DNA of 64,000 bases from Desulfatibacillum alkenivorans DSM 16219 (GTDB lineage: Bacteria > Desulfobacterota > Desulfobacteria > Desulfobacterales > Desulfatibacillaceae), in assembly GCF_900142135.1 (NCBI RefSeq), contig NZ_FQZU01000019.1, positions 1-64,000 of the forward strand, in the 5' to 3' direction. Of this stretch, positions 35,371-43,744 are shown piece by piece. Each line of letters begins with the position of its first letter. Within the stretch, counting starts at the first letter, position 1. The translations under genes were made by a program, and so were the position numbers. The notes under the pieces are model-generated. The model saw only the letters and a program-made list of their open reading frames with translations. It ran no database searches and had not been told where the DNA came from.

Positions 35371-36984
35371 ATGAGTAAAATTAATTATGAAAGTAATGTA
35401 GTAGGTATTGAAACAAAGTTAAAAAATGCAGGAGTTGATATCGATAAAGTACAACAGTATGAAGATGCAAATGATAGGATTAATCAAGAAGAGCAACAGA
35501 AATATCTGAATCAGCAGAATGTCAGGCAAACATCAAGTGTAGATTCTAAAGATATTCTTAAAGCTCTATATTCAGAAGAAGACGGCGATGCTAGTCTGTA
35601 TATAAAAATCCATAAAGATCACTTCTGTTTCGACCATGCGGCAGGCAAGTGGTTTGAGTGGAAGGGGCATCACTGGGAACTGGACAAACTCAATCAGGCC
35701 ACGGCTGACATTGATGCTGTTATTGATGCTTATGGAAGTGAAGTACCCAGGCAGTCTGCAAAAGGATTGGAGGCTACAAAGGCTAACGATTCGGAAGCCA
35801 GAAAAAAGCACGAGAAGATTGAGAAAGACTTAAAGGATCGTATTGCTCAACTTCAGCACAGGAGCAGAAGGATCAATGTGCTTAAATTAGCAATGGCTGG
35901 AAGAGAGTCCCTTGCTATCTCAGGGGAAGAATGGGACTTGAATCCTTGGCTGCTGGGTTGCCCAAACGGGACCATAGACCTAAAGACTGGCGATTTCAGG
36001 CCCGGAGAACAATCCGATTATATACAAGCTATATGCCCGACCGAATGGAAAGGTTTGGATGCCCAATGTCCGAACTGGGAGAAGTTTTTGAAAGAGGTTT
36101 TTAATAACGATGCAGATCTTGTTTCCTATATGCAAAGGCTCTTTGGATACGGTCTTACAGGCCTTTCCACCGAGCATGTACTGCCGATCCTTTATGGGCA
36201 AGGGCGCAACGGCAAAGGCACACTCTTGGAGACGCTATCACACGTTTTAGGAGAGTTGGCCCAGCCGGTTCAAGCAGAAATGCTGTTAGAACAGGGGAGA
36301 GCCCGATCCAGTTCCGCTCCAAGTGCGGACCTCATGAAACTGCGTGGTTGCAGAATGGTTTGGGCAAGTGAAACGGACGAGGGAAGAAGACTGAACGCTG
36401 GGAAAGTCAAGTGGTTGACCGGCGGTGACTCTATTCCAGCAAGACCGCCATACGGGACGCGAATAATCACATTCAAGCCGACTCACACTTTATTCTTGAT
36501 TACCAATCACAAACCAAGAGTCCCCGGTGATGAATACGCTTTGTGGAAACGAATACACCTGATCCCCTTCTCTTTATCGTTTGTCCCCGATCCACAGCTT
36601 CCTGATGAGCGTCCGGCAGATAAACGCCTGCCTCAAAAATTACAAGATGAAGCGCCAGGGATACTTGCATGGTTAGTTAAGGGGTGCCTTGAATGGAAAC
36701 GTATAGGCGACTTGAAACCACCCAGGTCCATAAAAGCCGCCACAGAAGCCTATCAAGAGCAGGAAGATATTCTTGGTCATTTTATATCGGATTGCTGCTC
36801 TATATCAGAAACAACCAAGGTAAGTGCAAGAAATCTTTATCAGGCCTATCAAGATTGGTGCAACCGGACAGGTCATTATGCCCTGTCGGAAACGAAATTC
36901 GGAATGCGTATGGGTCAGAAATTCAACAAGAAGAAGTCTGGCACGATGATTTATGAAGGTATTGAGTTAGCCGGAAATCTGTAA
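35371..36984 (+). CDS. D5/P4-type replicative helicase
   Basis: The 537-residue protein carries the phage/plasmid D5 family helicase domain: Walker A ILYGQGRNGKGTLLE at about residues 273-287, Walker B-like CRMVWASETDEGR, a sensor region with TLFLITNHKPRVPG and a C-terminal D5 end with PHYKLSETKFGMRM type sequence (ALSETKFGMRMGQKF). The N-terminal about 200 residues lack a recognisable primase; they contain the D5_N segment. The missing primase function may be supplied by the next gene. It probably unwinds DNA as a hexamer at the element's origin. Confidence 0.87.
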   Translation: MSKINYESNVVGIETKLKNAGVDIDKVQQYEDANDRINQEEQQKYLNQQNVRQTSSVDSKDILKALYSEEDGDASLYIKIHKDHFCFDHAAGKWFEWKGHHWELDKLNQATADIDAVIDAYGSEVPRQSAKGLEATKANDSEARKKHEKIEKDLKDRIAQLQHRSRRINVLKLAMAGRESLAISGEEWDLNPWLLGCPNGTIDLKTGDFRPGEQSDYIQAICPTEWKGLDAQCPNWEKFLKEVFNNDADLVSYMQRLFGYGLTGLSTEHVLPILYGQGRNGKGTLLETLSHVLGELAQPVQAEMLLEQGRARSSSAPSADLMKLRGCRMVWASETDEGRRLNAGKVKWLTGGDSIPARPPYGTRIITFKPTHTLFLITNHKPRVPGDEYALWKRIHLIPFSLSFVPDPQLPDERPADKRLPQKLQDEAPGILAWLVKGCLEWKRIGDLKPPRSIKAATEAYQEQEDILGHFISDCCSISETTKVSARNLYQAYQDWCNRTGHYALSETKFGMRMGQKFNKKKSGTMIYEGIELAGNL

Positions 36985-36995
36985 CCATGACAGTC

Positions 36996-37117
36996 TTGGG
37001 AGGGTAGGGATAGTTGGAAGGCTTTGTAGTAAACTTTGGTATAGGAATTTACCCCCCTATAGAGGGGTTTCCCTACGAAAGCCTCCAAACCCTCCAAAGT
37101 GTCCCAAACCCTCCCAA
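36996..37117 (+). repeat. Copy A of the roughly 105-bp dispersed repeat
   Basis: This copy lies between the helicase stop and the polymerase start. It begins TTGGGAGGGTAGGGATAG, contains TTTGTAGTAAACTTTGGTAT and a central hairpin CCCCTATAGAGGGG, and ends with CCAAACCCTCC. By eye it matches the reverse complement of 50,950-51,059 at over 80 percent of positions. Outer GGGAGGGT and ACCCTCCC arms make it an imperfect inverted repeat in itself. Confidence 0.7.
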
Positions 37118-37136
37118 ATATAAAGAAAGTACCCTT

Positions 37137-39707
37137 ATGAACATTCTTGATCTATTAAAAGAAGACAATTTTAAACCGGTGAAGGTTGCCAACACCAAGG
37201 GCGGGGAGTATGCGTGTTCCTGCCCATGGTGTGGCGGCGACGATCGGTTTCGCATCTGGCCCAAGCAAGGCAGCGGCAGGTTCTGGTGTAGGCAATGCAA
37301 AAAGTCAGGCGACAGAATCACATACCTGATGGATTATCGAAAAGAATCCTATCCCAATGCCTGCGCCTTATTGGGCATTAAACCTAAACCCAAGACATAT
37401 TCCATATTGTCCAAGCCCAAGGCTCCCAACGGCTCATTCACGCCCTGGAAACCCTATCCGATTAAATACCCATCCCGCGATTGGCAGACTCAGGCCCGAT
37501 TTTTTGTGTTCCAGGTCAGGGACAAATTATTAAAGAGCCCAGAAATTCTATCATACCTGAATAGCCGTGGCCTAAAATTGGACACAATTAAAAGGGCCTT
37601 TCTTGGATTCAATCCCGAAGACCGCTTTGAAGACAGAACCAAGTGGGGATTGCCGGAAGAGATGAATGTCCAGGGCAATCCTAAAAAGCTCTGGATTCCG
37701 AGAGGTATTGTGATCCCTTGTTATCGCAACGAGCAACTGGTTAGAGTTCGTGTTCGCCGAATGAATGAAGACGTGGAAAGAGACCGGCAACGAAATTCTT
37801 ATCGGGAGCCTATTCGGTATTACAATCTCCCTGGTGGAGACGCCCATGCCTGCATGGTGCAAAATCAGAGCCCTTTTTACATAGTCGTAGAGTCCGACCT
37901 GGACGCAATTTTATTGGATCAAGAAGCCGGTGATTTAATCTCCGCTTTGGCTCTTGGTTCTGCACAGAATAGACCAGATGAAGAAACGTGCAGAGCCTTG
38001 AATGATGCGAAGGTTATACTCTTATCCTTGGACGCCGATTCTGCGGGAGCGAAAGAAGCCTGGACTTGGTGGCAAAATCAATTCCCCAACATGATTCGTT
38101 GGGCTCCGGTAAACGGCAAAGACCCTGGTGAGATGCATGAGAATGGAGAGAGCCTGAAGAACTGGATCGCAGCAGGGCTAAATAAAGCCGGTTATCTGGT
38201 GCAAGCATTGGCCCTGAGAAAGCAAGGAGCCGACGAACCACAGGTGATATCGGTTCCAGCAGACATGGCATTGGAGGACTTATTAGACCGGTTGAAGGAC
38301 AAAAAACGGATTGCTGTCAACCTGGTTACTTCGGGCGACGATCCGTTCACCCATCACATCCTAAAAGTATACTTGGCGGCTGATGATTGCCCTATTCTGT
38401 GTGTTGATCTATCCAAGCTCCCAGATTCTGAACTGGACCCGTTACGTCAATTTTTTGAGTCCGGTGTTCCCAAGATTTTCTTCAATGCCAAGCCCCAGCT
38501 CCAGTTTCTATGGCGATCTGGGTTTAAGGTGAACGGTGGAATTGTGGATCTGATGCTCGCTGAACAGATTGTAACCGCCGGACTACAGGAACAGCCGCTC
38601 ACCCTTGAAGGTCTGGTAGATAAGTATCTGGGCCACGAATCAACGGATGATGCATCGAGACCTCTGGCGATACTCCAGATGTTGCCCTTTTTAGGAACCA
38701 ACATCACAAAATTGAAGTTACAAAATGTTGCAAGTCTGGAATTCAGATGCATCCAGCCAACAGCACTCATGGAACTGAACGGTATGAAAGTGGATGTTGA
38801 TGGGTGGCAAATCGCATCCCAGTCTTTCAGAGAAGAACTTGCACAAAACCCGGATAACAACAGTCTGAAACACAAAATTGGATTCATGGATAATCTTTGC
38901 AATGCACTTCACCCCGTCACTGGTCGTATTCATGCTCAGTATAGCCAAATAGGGGCTCCCACTGGCAGATTCTCCTGTTCCAATCCTAACATGCAAGGGA
39001 TTCCCAAAGACAAAGTTATCAGGGATTGTTTCGTGGCAGAAGCTGGGCATTGCTTGATCCGAGCAGACTATTCTCAGATTGAACTTCGGATCTTAGCTGA
39101 AATTTCCGGCGACCAACGAATGATCCAAGCCTTTAAGGACGGACAAGACCTCCACAAGCTAACTGCTTCTGAAGTCTCAGGGATCGCCTTTGATGAAGTA
39201 AGTGACGAACTACGCAAAGCAGCCAAGGCTATTAACTTCGGAGTGATCTATGGAATGGGGGCAGAAGGTCTTGTAACGTATGCTTGGAAGAATTTTGGTG
39301 TGCAAATGACCATAGAGCAGGCGAAGGATTACATGGATGGCTTATTCCTGGCTTATCCCGGCGTGAAAAAGTGGCGGGACCAGACTATCCAGAATACTCA
39401 TGCGAAAGAGACATGCACCCTGCTTGGAAGAAAGAGATTCTGGTCTGATGATCCCAAAGTCACAGAGTTGCTGAATTCTCCAATCCAAGGCACTGCCGCC
39501 GACATTATGAAGATTGCCATGAAAAGAGTTTCAGAATGCATTACGGAGTATCCAGCCAAGGTAGTTGCCTGCATCCATGACGAACTTGTTATTGAATCCC
39601 CCATTGAGAAAGCCGAAATCGTCGCCAGAGTGGTTCAATATGAAATGGAAGAATCAGGAAGGCAGGTCTTGAAGAGTGTGCCGGTTGTGGTGGACATTGA
39701 AAGGTAA
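37137..39707 (+). CDS. Primase-like (zinc finger plus TOPRIM) fused to family A DNA polymerase
   Basis: The 856-residue protein has a P4-type zinc finger (C29-x2-C32, C51-x2-C54), a TOPRIM-like region (VVESDLDAI with E252; SLDADSAG with D299 and D301), then an exonuclease fold that has lost its catalytic residues (CVDLSKL keeps only the first Asp; FFNAKPQLQFL has Gln for Asp), and a complete family A polymerase: motif A RADYSQIELR (near 644), motif B RKAAKAINFGVIYG (near 693), motif C IHDELVIE (near 813). It is therefore likely to prime and extend DNA without proofreading. The start at 37137 is chosen because the extra 41 in-frame codons upstream consist of the dispersed repeat. It follows the helicase gene directly. 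Confidence 0.88.
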   Translation: MNILDLLKEDNFKPVKVANTKGGEYACSCPWCGGDDRFRIWPKQGSGRFWCRQCKKSGDRITYLMDYRKESYPNACALLGIKPKPKTYSILSKPKAPNGSFTPWKPYPIKYPSRDWQTQARFFVFQVRDKLLKSPEILSYLNSRGLKLDTIKRAFLGFNPEDRFEDRTKWGLPEEMNVQGNPKKLWIPRGIVIPCYRNEQLVRVRVRRMNEDVERDRQRNSYREPIRYYNLPGGDAHACMVQNQSPFYIVVESDLDAILLDQEAGDLISALALGSAQNRPDEETCRALNDAKVILLSLDADSAGAKEAWTWWQNQFPNMIRWAPVNGKDPGEMHENGESLKNWIAAGLNKAGYLVQALALRKQGADEPQVISVPADMALEDLLDRLKDKKRIAVNLVTSGDDPFTHHILKVYLAADDCPILCVDLSKLPDSELDPLRQFFESGVPKIFFNAKPQLQFLWRSGFKVNGGIVDLMLAEQIVTAGLQEQPLTLEGLVDKYLGHESTDDASRPLAILQMLPFLGTNITKLKLQNVASLEFRCIQPTALMELNGMKVDVDGWQIASQSFREELAQNPDNNSLKHKIGFMDNLCNALHPVTGRIHAQYSQIGAPTGRFSCSNPNMQGIPKDKVIRDCFVAEAGHCLIRADYSQIELRILAEISGDQRMIQAFKDGQDLHKLTASEVSGIAFDEVSDELRKAAKAINFGVIYGMGAEGLVTYAWKNFGVQMTIEQAKDYMDGLFLAYPGVKKWRDQTIQNTHAKETCTLLGRKRFWSDDPKVTELLNSPIQGTAADIMKIAMKRVSECITEYPAKVVACIHDELVIESPIEKAEIVARVVQYEMEESGRQVLKSVPVVVDIER

Positions 39708-39759
39708 ATCTGGAAATATATGTTCCCAGAAAACTCGAATCAACAAAGGGAGCCTGAAT

Positions 39760-40062
39760 ATGCCATTTGATCAAGAATCCACTGGTTATGAAAAAACGAT
39801 TCTATCCGACTTGCAAGGAGCTTGGATTCTATTGCGCCAATCAGTGGTTGATACCAACGGATTTGAAGGATGGGACCGTGCTCTTTTCCACATTGATGAA
39901 GCAATGAGTTGGGAGGTAGTACGGGACTTAAGACGAATGCAACCCTTGCTGCTGGTCATTCGGAATATCTGTGCTCAGGGTCCAGCCCCTCAAGACGTGG
40001 TGGATTGTATTCAGGAGATTGATGAAATTCTAACCGAAACACTCACAATGTATCCGAAATAA
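39760..40062 (+). CDS. Small unknown protein after the polymerase
   Basis: The 100-residue product is helical and slightly acidic (STGYEKTILSDLQGAW, then WEVVRDLRRMQPLLLV) with no recognised motif. AAAGGGAG lies before the ATG. It is 52 bases behind the polymerase gene and ends in front of a terminator, so it is likely the last gene of the replication operon. It could be an accessory factor; function unknown. Confidence 0.55.
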   Translation: MPFDQESTGYEKTILSDLQGAWILLRQSVVDTNGFEGWDRALFHIDEAMSWEVVRDLRRMQPLLLVIRNICAQGPAPQDVVDCIQEIDEILTETLTMYPK

Positions 40063-40086
40063 AAAGAGCGGTTCCAGAGACTACAA

Positions 40087-40115
40087 AGGGGGCCAGCCTA
40101 AGCCAGCCCCCCTTT
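40087..40115. terminator. Bidirectional terminator-like hairpin
   Basis: GGGGGC (40088-40093) pairs with GCCCCC (40106-40111) around a short CA-mismatched stem, flanked by AAA on the left and TTT on the right. It sits between convergent genes ending at 40062 and 40137. Confidence 0.6.
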
Positions 40116-40136
40116 CAACACTACCGGGAAGATTGC

Positions 40137-41399
40137 CTATTTGAGTTCCGAAGACATGTTCCCATAAGAATCCACCTCATACACCTTGCTTCCAGATTTA
40201 TGGGTTGCACTCAGGCGCATACTCCCAGAACTGCCATCCAGAATCTCCAGGGTAACTCCGTCAGACAATTTGAGTCCGTTCTTTTTCAGGGAGTCCAGGG
40301 TTAAATTCTGGTTGGGGTTCTCGCTGAAAAATAACTGAGCCGCCATGTTTGCCGAGTAGAGATCATACTGGGCCACGGAATTAGCATCGTCCCTGGTTAA
40401 TCTGCCTTTGGGTCCGTGGCGTGAATACATTCTCGTGAAAAGCCGCTCCAAGGCGTACGGAGGTAACTCCTCTCCGTTTAAGTAGACCGCAATAGCCTGG
40501 ACGGATTCTGTTTTCGGAATGACCTTAAACTTTATGGAGACCAGTTGCTTTTGGTCTTCATCTTCATACGTGCCGCTGACCACAACAAGCCCAATTCCAT
40601 TTTCGCCCTCGTCTTCCGCCCAGTCCATATCGTCGAACGACTTATTCAATAATTTCCCAATACTGATGCCTGGATAATCATTGAGCTCAGCCTTTTTAAC
40701 CATGGATGCAAGGTTACCGTCCCCCACCATACTGGTCAGGAGAGTAAGTGCAAACAACCCTCCCAATACCCCCAGAACAACTTTCTTCTGCGTCTCAGAC
40801 GGTTCCACCGGGTTTTCCTGGGCAATGGAGATCAGGTCTTTTCTTTTGAAGAGATACATCGGGAAGACAATGATCCAGGCCAGTATGACGCCGACAACCC
40901 ATTCAATAGGAGATGCGTCGGTCAATTTCCTGGAGTTGGGATCAGCCCCGATGTGATGCTTGGTAGCGTCCCTGTATACGTAGATCGCACCGTAGCCGCA
41001 TGCGGCACAATACAGAGAGATCAATACGTTGTATACCAGGAATCCCATCCCATCGAAGCTATGCTGGAAACCCCAGATGATTTTGTTAATGAACTCCCAC
41101 ATTAAAAGGGCAATCGGAGCACCCGCTGCGATCCCGAGAGCGATGATTACAACCTTTTGTTTTTTATCGGATACTATAACCGGCTTTTCTTTGGCCTTCT
41201 CGATCAGGGAGTTCCGTTTAAAATAGTACAAGGGAGCAAACAAGAACCATAACACCATGGTTCCAATCGCATAAAACAAGGGCCTGTTAGTAAGATCCAG
41301 GCCCGGTCCGTCAATTTGCCTTCCGATTTTGTTCTTGGTTGCATCCCAATATACCCAGGCTGCACATCCGATCACGATCAACCACATCAACGTACCCAT
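40137..41399 (-). CDS. Multi-TM membrane protein with duplicated DATK motif
   Basis: The 420-residue protein has two similar membrane halves, each with a helix, a YxDATKxxIG motif (AWVYWDATKNKIG and IYVYRDATKHHIG) and a later helix ending in an FKR-SLI segment (YYFKRNSLIEKA and YLFKRKDLISIA). This marks an internal duplication over residues 1-75 and 125-205. A further helix near 215-230 leads to a soluble C-terminal domain with a type-IV-pilin-like NMAAQLFFSENPNQNLTLDSLKKNGL. The role is unknown; it may be exposed on the outside of the cell. Confidence 0.65.
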   Translation of the reverse strand: MGTLMWLIVIGCAAWVYWDATKNKIGRQIDGPGLDLTNRPLFYAIGTMVLWFLFAPLYYFKRNSLIEKAKEKPVIVSDKKQKVVIIALGIAAGAPIALLMWEFINKIIWGFQHSFDGMGFLVYNVLISLYCAACGYGAIYVYRDATKHHIGADPNSRKLTDASPIEWVVGVILAWIIVFPMYLFKRKDLISIAQENPVEPSETQKKVVLGVLGGLFALTLLTSMVGDGNLASMVKKAELNDYPGISIGKLLNKSFDDMDWAEDEGENGIGLVVVSGTYEDEDQKQLVSIKFKVIPKTESVQAIAVYLNGEELPPYALERLFTRMYSRHGPKGRLTRDDANSVAQYDLYSANMAAQLFFSENPNQNLTLDSLKKNGLKLSDGVTLEILDGSSGSMRLSATHKSGSKVYEVDSYGNMSSELK

Positions 41400-41533
41400 A
41401 ACGCCTCCTTTTCAGATTCAAAAATAGATTCAGGGAGAGAAGTCGAGAACTCTCATAATTTCATATATATAGTGAAGAAACAGGCGCTTATTCCACCCAG
41501 GATAGCGCCCGGCAATGAAGGAGGGAGTACGGC

Positions 41534-41944
41534 TTATTTTCTATACAGTTTCACCCCTACGCCTTTAACCATGGCTTCCATGTTGTACTCCTTCCACAGA
41601 GCGAAAAGGAGGACGGTTCCCAGTGTGAGCAAGGCAGTGATTGCAAGAGCGACGCTAATAGAAACTACGGCTCCACCCTCCGTAATAATTATCAACGGAG
41701 CCAACTGGTAAACCGCAGTTCCCGCCACAGCCGAAGCCCCACCAGTAGCAGGACTTAAAGCTATCAGAGCTGTACCCGTTCCAGCAGTAGCCATCATAGC
41801 AGCCAATCCCCACTTGGTTAGCTTCCTGATCTTTTTGAAGTTAGTTACGTGCTTAGCCAGAGTCTCATCTTCTATGAAAATCTCTTTGTCTTTGCGCTTC
41901 AATGCCGCTTTGAGTTCCGCCTTGGTATTCACTATCGTAGCCAT
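41534..41944 (-). CDS. Small two-to-three-TM protein of unknown function
   Basis: The 136-residue product has a charged N-terminal segment (TKAELKAALKRKDKEIFIEDETLAKHV) followed by hydrophobic segments (AAMMATAGTGTALIALSP, VVSISVALAITALLTLGTVLLFAL) and a basic tail. The layout resembles immunity or holin-like small membrane proteins, but no family is recognised. GGAGGGAAATC precedes the ATG at 41944. It points the same way as the 40137-41399 membrane gene. Confidence 0.6.
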   Translation of the reverse strand: MATIVNTKAELKAALKRKDKEIFIEDETLAKHVTNFKKIRKLTKWGLAAMMATAGTGTALIALSPATGGASAVAGTAVYQLAPLIIITEGGAVVSISVALAITALLTLGTVLLFALWKEYNMEAMVKGVGVKLYRK

Positions 41945-42093
41945 GATTTCCCTCCATGCAGTTGTCACAGAATGTTGAGTCTCCGCCATATTAACAGGCA
42001 TTTTTATACGAGTCAATACAACAGAATCAACATATCGCCTCCTGTTTTACCAGGACTAAATTGTCTATTTGTTGGGAAACAGGGAGGATAGAT

Positions 42094-42441
42094 ATGTCTG
42101 GTTTGGAGAAGAAGATCGGGAAACGCATAGCGGAATTGCGGATAGAGAATAATCTTACCCAAGCGCAATTGGCTGAGGCAATGGGGCTGAGCGTGGAAAG
42201 CATCTCCAGAATGGAAAGGGGAGTGACTTTTCCATCGGTTAAGACATTAGCAAGGGTAGCTGAGGCTTTGGGGTCGTCTTTGAAGCAGTTTTTCGACTTT
42301 GACGAAAACGAAGTCCAGGGGGAAGGCTATCAACTGGAAATGGCAAAGCTGATTGCCCAGATAAAGAGCCTGGACGAAGGCGAGGTTGTGCTGCTCCGGC
42401 GAATTCTGAAAGAGATTGAGAAGTGGAAAGAAAGCAGGTAG
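42094..42441 (+). CDS. XRE-family helix-turn-helix regulator
   Basis: The 115-residue protein has a classic XRE domain: LEKKIGKRIAELRIENNLTQAQLAEAMGLSVESISRMERGVTFPSVKTLARVAEALG, residues 4-60. A short C-terminal helix region follows (LIAQIKSLDEGEVVLLRRILKEIEK). AGGGAGGATAG precedes the ATG. It is divergent from the small membrane gene at 41534-41944, which may be its target, and lies upstream of the WYL gene on the opposite strand. Confidence 0.85.
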   Translation: MSGLEKKIGKRIAELRIENNLTQAQLAEAMGLSVESISRMERGVTFPSVKTLARVAEALGSSLKQFFDFDENEVQGEGYQLEMAKLIAQIKSLDEGEVVLLRRILKEIEKWKESR

Positions 42442-42635
42442 GTAGCCTTCTTCGCCAATTTCAAATTTTTGAAGTTGCCCAGTTCGGTTTTATGGATGTC
42501 CAGGGCGAAATTAACAAAGGCCTGACTGTGGCGTCGATGAAAATGAATGAACTCGTGAAATCCTGGAATGCAGAGCGAATTCAGAAGTTAAGAATTTTTG
42601 TTAGAGGATGTATTATTGAAAAAGCTCCCCTTATC

Positions 42636-43655
42636 CTACTGATAAGCTGCGAGCATACCCCTAAGTGATTGCACGACTTTTTCTTTCAACCATTCCGGCT
42701 CCAGAATTTTGGCGTTTTCCCTAAAAGACAAAATCCAGGCAATGACCTCGACTTCTGAAGAGGCTTCAAATTCTATGATGGTGCTGCCGTCTTCCTGCTT
42801 TTCAATCTTCTGATGGTCGCTCCAGATTCTTTCACAAGCATAAACCGCAGCATGATGAAAGAATTGGCCTTTAACCAGAAACGTCTTTCCTTTCATAATC
42901 CCAAAGGTCTTATTGAAGAATGCCTCAAAATCATAGTTTTGTGGTGGCTCGAAAGTGTTTTCCAATACTTCTACCTTGTTGAATCTATGGACCGAAAAAA
43001 GTGGGAAAAAATCATCCTCTTTATTCGGTTCTCCCTGTGGGTTCGAGCGCTGGGCATGAACATAGAGAGAGTCTTTGTGGGAAAAAATTTTTAAAGGCAA
43101 TATATGAAAAGAATGTGCCTTTTCAGCATAGAGTGCCTGGTATGAAACCCGGCACACCCGCTTGCTGGAGATTGCTGTTATGAGATTCTGCAATATATCC
43201 TGGTAGGGAGTATAATCGATGGTGCCAGGGCTGATGCTCCCAAACTCATTGCCGGTAGTTCCACATTCGCCGTCTGACAACAATCCATAGCTTTTCTGCA
43301 TGGCCCTTGTCGCTTCTTCAAACTGTTTATCGCCTAAAAGATGCCGGGTGAATGCTTGGCACATTTCCAAAATGGCAATTTCGTTGGTGGACAAAGGAAG
43401 GATGGGATATCTTTTAACTGTGGGAATACGGAAATAGAGCTGTTTGCCAACCTTCTCTTCTTCGATTGGAATGAAATGGGACATACATATATCATCAACT
43501 ATGCGCCTGACCGTGGGCTTTGAACAATCCAGCATTCTTGCCAACTCGGTCATGGATCTGCGTCTTCCTGTGAAAAGCAGGTCAGCAAAAACCTGAATTA
43601 TTTTCTCTCCATACCTGGAATCAGGATTATTTTTTCTGGGCACTTTTTTCTCCAT
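42636..43655 (-). CDS. WYL-domain transcriptional regulator
   Basis: The 339-residue protein has an N-terminal winged helix of the DeoR/HTH_11 type (EKIIQVFADLLFTGRRRSMTELARMLDCSKPTVRRIVDDI), residues 15-58, and a WYL domain (about 150-240) with ITAISSKRVCRVSYQALYAEKAHSFHILPLKIFSHKDSLYVHA, then a C-terminal WCX region. WYL regulators such as BrxR and CapW control phage-defence operons through a nucleic-acid or nucleotide ligand. This one is divergent from the FtsZ-like operon and shares an 89-base promoter region with it. Confidence 0.87.
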   Translation of the reverse strand: MEKKVPRKNNPDSRYGEKIIQVFADLLFTGRRRSMTELARMLDCSKPTVRRIVDDICMSHFIPIEEEKVGKQLYFRIPTVKRYPILPLSTNEIAILEMCQAFTRHLLGDKQFEEATRAMQKSYGLLSDGECGTTGNEFGSISPGTIDYTPYQDILQNLITAISSKRVCRVSYQALYAEKAHSFHILPLKIFSHKDSLYVHAQRSNPQGEPNKEDDFFPLFSVHRFNKVEVLENTFEPPQNYDFEAFFNKTFGIMKGKTFLVKGQFFHHAAVYACERIWSDHQKIEKQEDGSTIIEFEASSEVEVIAWILSFRENAKILEPEWLKEKVVQSLRGMLAAYQ

Positions 43656-43660
43656 TTTTT

Positions 43661-43697
43661 ATTATCGTTATGTTTAATGAAACGATAGCATGATAAT
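43661..43697. promoter_or_regulatory. Shared promoter/operator between WYL gene and FtsZ-like operon
   Basis: TATCGTT (43663-43669) and AACGATA (43681-43687) form a perfect inverted repeat, and ATTATC...GATAAT extends the symmetry. GATAAT at 43692-43697, preceded by A-T, is a good extended -10 for the rightward operon, with the inverted repeat lying over its -35. Control by the WYL regulator is the simplest reading. Confidence 0.5.
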
Positions 43698-43744
43698 AGT
43701 CCTCCTGTAAATTTGGATCTATTTCAATTCCAGGGGAGGGCTAC

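Noticed and set aside
37014-37136. N-terminal extension of the polymerase from a TTG start
   Set aside because: The 41 extra codons are translated from dispersed-repeat copy A, which also occurs in inverse orientation where it would encode the same peptide by chance of being a repeat.
42423-42668. 81-codon frame overlapping the XRE gene end and the WYL gene end
   Set aside because: No start signal, overlaps two genes, and the composition looks random. A TTTGAAGTTGCCC segment inside it resembles parts of the recombinase (54,215) and nuclease (50,485) genes, but the match is too short to call a repeat.
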